Source: Desulfurococcales archaeon (lineage in GTDB: Archaea > Thermoproteota > Thermoprotei_A > Sulfolobales > Ignisphaeraceae). Taken from it: a stretch of DNA of 8,134 bases. The stretch is from positions 1 through 8,134 of the forward strand of contig JAPYWC010000029.1 of assembly GCA_028276605.1 (NCBI GenBank). The letters run 5' to 3'. Under the pieces are notes generated by a model that saw nothing but the letters and a program-made list of their open reading frames with translations, had not been told where the DNA came from and did no database searches. The number at the start of each line of letters is the position of its first letter. Within the stretch, counting starts at the first letter, position 1. Positions 5,517-8,134 of this stretch are shown here, piece after piece. A program made the translations under genes and the position numbers.

Positions 5517-7001
5517 TTGAGCAATAATGTGCGCAAAATTAGGGCACTTCTTAATGCAATAGCATTGATAAACTTCTCAATAGCAGTGTTAGCAACAGCA
5601 AATGGATTCTTATTCTTGCTCTACTACAGAATTGTAAATGATATTGCAGGGCTACGGATAGCCAGTCAATTTACAGAGGTTTCTCTTCTTCTATTACTCT
5701 TTTGGCTTGCAATAGTGCTTACAAATAAGGGGTACACGATTGAAAGTGTGGGTGACGCTATGCTTGTTGTAGCTTTAACATGGATTACTGTGCCCTTATC
5801 CTCTGCAGTAATATATATTGCAAGTCTTGGTCTAGACCCCATAGACGCTTTCTTTGAGTCCCTCAGCGGATTTACAGGTACAGGGCTTTCCATCCTTAGC
5901 AATCCAGATGTAATACCTTACGTTATTCATATTTGGCGAGGACTTACACAGTGGCTTGGTGAGCTAGGAACTGTCGTCATAGCCGGCGTGATCTTGCCTT
6001 ACGTGCACCCTTCCCTGATAAAGGTCTATAGCTTAGAGAGAGGACCTAGACTCATGCCAAGCATAAGAGAATCTATGAGGACTCTCTTTAAAATCTACAG
6101 CATTTATACATTGATAGGAGTAGTACTACTTCTCATCGCTGGAATGAATGTGTTAGACGCTATAATGCATTCAATGACAGCTATAGCAACAGGTGGAATG
6201 TCCTCAAAATCTATGAGTATAGGCTACTGGGTGGCAAACGGAATATATGCAACAATACCAGCAACAATTGTTGTAATGGTTCTAGGAGCCCAAAACTTTA
6301 AAGACCTCAACAACCTGTTAAAACTACGCATAAGAGACTTCATAAACTCTCCTGAGGTAAGAGGCTTCTTCGCAATACTAGCTATATTGTTGATTCCAAC
6401 AATATTATCTGCTGAAATATACAAAATTGATTTAGTGGAGGCTACATACCATCTTATATCAGGCTATACAACAACAGGATTTCAGATAGCAACATCGCTG
6501 TATTCATATCCAGATGTATTGAAGTTCATTATTACGATAGCTATGATCATTGGTGGAGCAACTTTTTCTACTGCTGGAGGTATAAAGACGAGAAGGATCT
6601 TGATAGGGGTGAAAGCCATTGCGTGGGATATACAGAGGTCTGTACTTCCTAAAGGCAGTGTAATTGTTAAGCGTTTGGGGCGCGAAGTTTTGGACGAAGA
6701 TTCCATAGTGTCTGCACAGTCATACATAATACTGTATATGATAACATTAGTTGTATTATCAGTAACGACTTACATGGTGCTCAGAGTTTATGGCTCTACT
6801 CAGTTTACCTATATTGACGCGCTCTTTGAGGTTAGTAGCGCACTTTCATGTGTAGGCTTATCGGTTGGAATCACGTCGGCAACTGCCCCCATAGCTGTAA
6901 AGGTTTTGCTTATGCTTGCCATGTATCTTGGAAGACTTGAGTTCCTTCCAATATACTTACTTATAGGTTACTACTACATAGAAAAACGTTTACCCGGATA
7001 A
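5517..7001 (+). CDS. trkH: TrkH/KtrB-family potassium transporter subunit
   Basis: This 494-residue integral membrane protein has the four-fold M1-P-M2 repeat of the superfamily of K+ transporters. The pore segments are FESLSGFTGTGLS at 113-125 (filter G123), MTAIATGGMS at 220-229 (G226), LISGYTTTGFQ at 313-323 (G321) and VSSALSCVGLS at 439-449 (G447). GGATFSTAGGIKTRR at 346-360 is the conserved gate-loop segment, and GRLEFLPIY at 472-480 the conserved C-terminal motif. The protein imports K+ (or Na+-coupled K+) across the cytoplasmic membrane, a key osmolyte and thermoprotectant ion in thermophilic archaea. The start is TTG at 5517, supported by AGAGGT at 5503-5508, 8 nt upstream; no in-frame ATG lies nearby. 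The usual TrkA/RCK regulator is not in the window. The DUF89 gene follows after 27 nt, probably in one transcript. Confidence 0.93.
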   Translation: MSNNVRKIRALLNAIALINFSIAVLATANGFLFLLYYRIVNDIAGLRIASQFTEVSLLLLLFWLAIVLTNKGYTIESVGDAMLVVALTWITVPLSSAVIYIASLGLDPIDAFFESLSGFTGTGLSILSNPDVIPYVIHIWRGLTQWLGELGTVVIAGVILPYVHPSLIKVYSLERGPRLMPSIRESMRTLFKIYSIYTLIGVVLLLIAGMNVLDAIMHSMTAIATGGMSSKSMSIGYWVANGIYATIPATIVVMVLGAQNFKDLNNLLKLRIRDFINSPEVRGFFAILAILLIPTILSAEIYKIDLVEATYHLISGYTTTGFQIATSLYSYPDVLKFIITIAMIIGGATFSTAGGIKTRRILIGVKAIAWDIQRSVLPKGSVIVKRLGREVLDEDSIVSAQSYIILYMITLVVLSVTTYMVLRVYGSTQFTYIDALFEVSSALSCVGLSVGITSATAPIAVKVLLMLAMYLGRLEFLPIYLLIGYYYIEKRLPG

Positions 7002-7028
7002 TGAGAGAATATGCAGAAGGAGTTGAGT

Positions 7029-7949
7029 ATGAGAATACATCCACAGTGCATAGTATGTCAAGTCAATGTTAGATATAGAGATTTAGAGAAGCTTGGTTCA
7101 AGGTTTAGCAATGAGGAAAAAATCGCCATTATGAAGAGCATTTTAGATACTATTTCAAAGTTTGTGGTGGAGTGTCAAGAAGGTGTTACTCCATGTATGC
7201 CAGCGGTTTTAGCAACAAGGCTCTATAGATACATTAAGCATGTAACAGGTGTTAATGATCCTTACTTTGATGAAAAGGTTAATGCTCACAGGGAGGCTCT
7301 TAGATTGTATGAAGAGGCAAAGAGGATTATCTTTAGCGAGAAAAACGTAAGGGCAAGGCTTTATAGAGCTCTTCAGTTCTCTCTTATTGGAAACCTGCTG
7401 GACTTTGGTGTAATGGGTTTCACCCCTCCTAGTATAGATGAGTTAATGAGTAAGGCTCTTAATCTGAGGATTTGGGGCGATACAGATACAGCCATAAATA
7501 TATTGCTTAAAGCGAAGAGTATAGCAGTAGTTCTTGATAACGCTGGGGAAGCTGTATTCGATAGATTACTGGCCGATGTACTAAGAGATGTGGGGGCAAA
7601 GGTTTATGCCATTGTTAAGGGAGGTTCTTTTCAAAATGATGTAACGATTGAAGATGCGTACTTTGCAAGACTTGATGAGAGCTTCGATAAGATTGTTAGC
7701 ACAGGATCTGACGCAGCTAGCATATTTATCGAAGAGCTCAGCAGCGAAGCAAGGGAACTCATCAACAGCAGTGACGTAATTGTATCGAAAGGCATGGCTA
7801 ACTATGAATACATATCTGAAATAGCCCCAATGCTAGGGAAGCCTATAGTGTTTGTTCTTGTAGCAAAATGTCTACCCATATCTATATCAACTGGAATTCC
7901 TCTGGGTGAAGCAGGAATAGCTATTTACACAGCAGGCGATTCGGTATAA
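7029..7949 (+). CDS. DUF89 metal-dependent phosphatase-like protein (archaeal type)
   Basis: From this start the protein has 306 residues and matches the archaeal DUF89 (ARMT1-like, COG1578) family, thought to be metal-dependent damage-control phosphatases acting on side-product or harmful phosphometabolites. Visible signatures are the N-terminal CIVC (C7, C10), VVLDNAGE at 167-174 (metal-site D170 and N171), VKGGSFQNDVTIEDA at 196-210, SDVIVSKGMANYE at 248-260 and VAKCLPIS at 278-285. The N-terminal half is helical, the C-terminal half alternating alpha/beta. The substrate is unknown. ATG 7029 is chosen because GAAGGAG at 7016-7022 sits 6 nt before it and MRIHPQCIVC is where family homology begins; an in-frame ATG at 7011 would add six residues but has only a weak ribosome site. 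It lies 27 nt after the K+ transporter stop, consistent with co-transcription, but a functional link is not evident. Confidence 0.88.
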   Translation: MRIHPQCIVCQVNVRYRDLEKLGSRFSNEEKIAIMKSILDTISKFVVECQEGVTPCMPAVLATRLYRYIKHVTGVNDPYFDEKVNAHREALRLYEEAKRIIFSEKNVRARLYRALQFSLIGNLLDFGVMGFTPPSIDELMSKALNLRIWGDTDTAINILLKAKSIAVVLDNAGEAVFDRLLADVLRDVGAKVYAIVKGGSFQNDVTIEDAYFARLDESFDKIVSTGSDAASIFIEELSSEARELINSSDVIVSKGMANYEYISEIAPMLGKPIVFVLVAKCLPISISTGIPLGEAGIAIYTAGDSV

Positions 7950-8001
7950 AGTAATCCTTAGCAAAAGCAGGATTTAGAAATATATTCTGATTTTTCGGAG
8001 G
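7942..8001 (+). promoter_or_regulatory. Candidate promoter and ribosome site of the 3'-end gene
   Basis: The short gap after the DUF89 stop holds GGTATAAAG at 7943-7951, overlapping the stop codon, and AAATATATT at 7978-7986; either is TATA-like. The first gives a start near 7972 and is compatible with a leader. The second would place the start almost at the ATG. The strong ribosome site GGAGG at 7997-8001, 6 nt before the ATG, favours a leadered transcript or read-through from the upstream genes. Confidence 0.35.
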
Positions 8002-8007
8002 AATTTA

Positions 8008-8134
8008 ATGGTATCAGATTTAGTCAATGGAATGGTGCAGCAAATGGATTATGCAATTGAGCTTCCTGTACAGAGGAGAAGGCAAAGGGCTTGGGCAACA
8101 CTAGCAATAATATTAATTAATGTTGCTGTTTACA
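8008..8134 (+). CDS. N-terminus of a membrane protein, probably rhomboid-family intramembrane protease (partial)
   Basis: The open frame runs from ATG 8008 to the window end (42 codons), with GGAGG 6 nt upstream. After a short polar start comes a basic cluster (QRRRQR at residues 22-27), then a hydrophobic segment WATLAIILINVAVY. A basic run followed by a proline- or threonine-containing segment ending in IN-V-x-V at the first transmembrane helix is characteristic of rhomboid serine proteases, which cleave membrane proteins within the bilayer. The catalytic Ser and His would lie beyond the window, so the family call rests on the N-terminus only. Any other membrane protein with a basic N-terminus remains possible. 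Confidence 0.55.
   Translation, partial: MVSDLVNGMVQQMDYAIELPVQRRRQRAWATLAIILINVAVY

Noticed and set aside
1..8134. Mobile element, CRISPR array, toxin-antitoxin or defence island
   Set aside because: I saw no transposase, integrase, terminal repeats, spacer-repeat array or small antitoxin-like gene pairs; the genes look like ordinary chromosomal archaeal genes.

Overview
The window looks like a chromosomal stretch of a thermophilic archaeon, most likely a crenarchaeote (Thermoproteota; a Desulfurococcales/Ignisphaera-like lineage is my best guess, not proven). The reasons are the gene content (archaeal-type thiolase plus DUF35 zinc-ribbon/OB partner, PriS-like primase paralogue, PflX-type radical SAM protein, archaeal DUF89 protein), TATA-box promoters with purine-rich BRE-like upstream bases, GAGGTG/GGAGG ribosome sites, and tightly packed genes with some TTG starts. 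No rRNA, tRNA, CRISPR array, transposase or insertion sequence is visible.

Layout, left to right. Positions 1-220 hold a possible 5' end of a leftward gene (TTG at 30), an inverted repeat and a weak promoter. A rightward CinA/MoaB-fold gene (221-1042) follows. It converges on, and overlaps by 71 bp, a leftward 502-residue archaeo-eukaryotic primase (AEP) superfamily protein (972-2480). This has the three PriS catalytic motifs but lacks the PriS zinc knuckle and carries an unassigned C-terminal region and a Gln-rich tail. Upstream of it on the same strand is a radical SAM protein of the PflX/COG1313 type (2573-3718). A divergent intergenic region (3719-3867) then leads to a rightward thiolase (3868-5022) and its DUF35 partner (5029-5430), an obvious two-gene operon. 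After an 86-bp gap with TATA-like elements come a TrkH/KtrB-type K+ transporter (5517-7001) and a DUF89 metal-dependent phosphatase-like protein (7029-7949), probably co-transcribed. The window ends in the first 42 codons of a gene whose N-terminus looks like a rhomboid-family intramembrane protease (8008 onward).

How the genes work together. Thiolase and DUF35 are the two components that, with HMG-CoA synthase, form the acetoacetyl-CoA/HMG-CoA complex of archaeal mevalonate (isoprenoid lipid) synthesis. HMG-CoA synthase itself is not next to them here, so the pair may serve that pathway from a split locus or be a paralogue for other acyl-CoA chemistry. The TrkH subunit has no TrkA regulator in the window. 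The remaining genes are conserved single-purpose genes with no clear shared pathway.

The most interesting objects are the zinc-less PriS-like AEP protein, the coding overlap that encodes its Gln-rich tail antisense to the end of the CinA-like gene, and several small regulatory-looking elements: a hairpin that would place the radical SAM gene's ribosome site in its loop, a perfect 10-bp tandem repeat just upstream of the primase TATA box, and an inverted repeat at 74-97. I do not see a clearly new multi-gene system.
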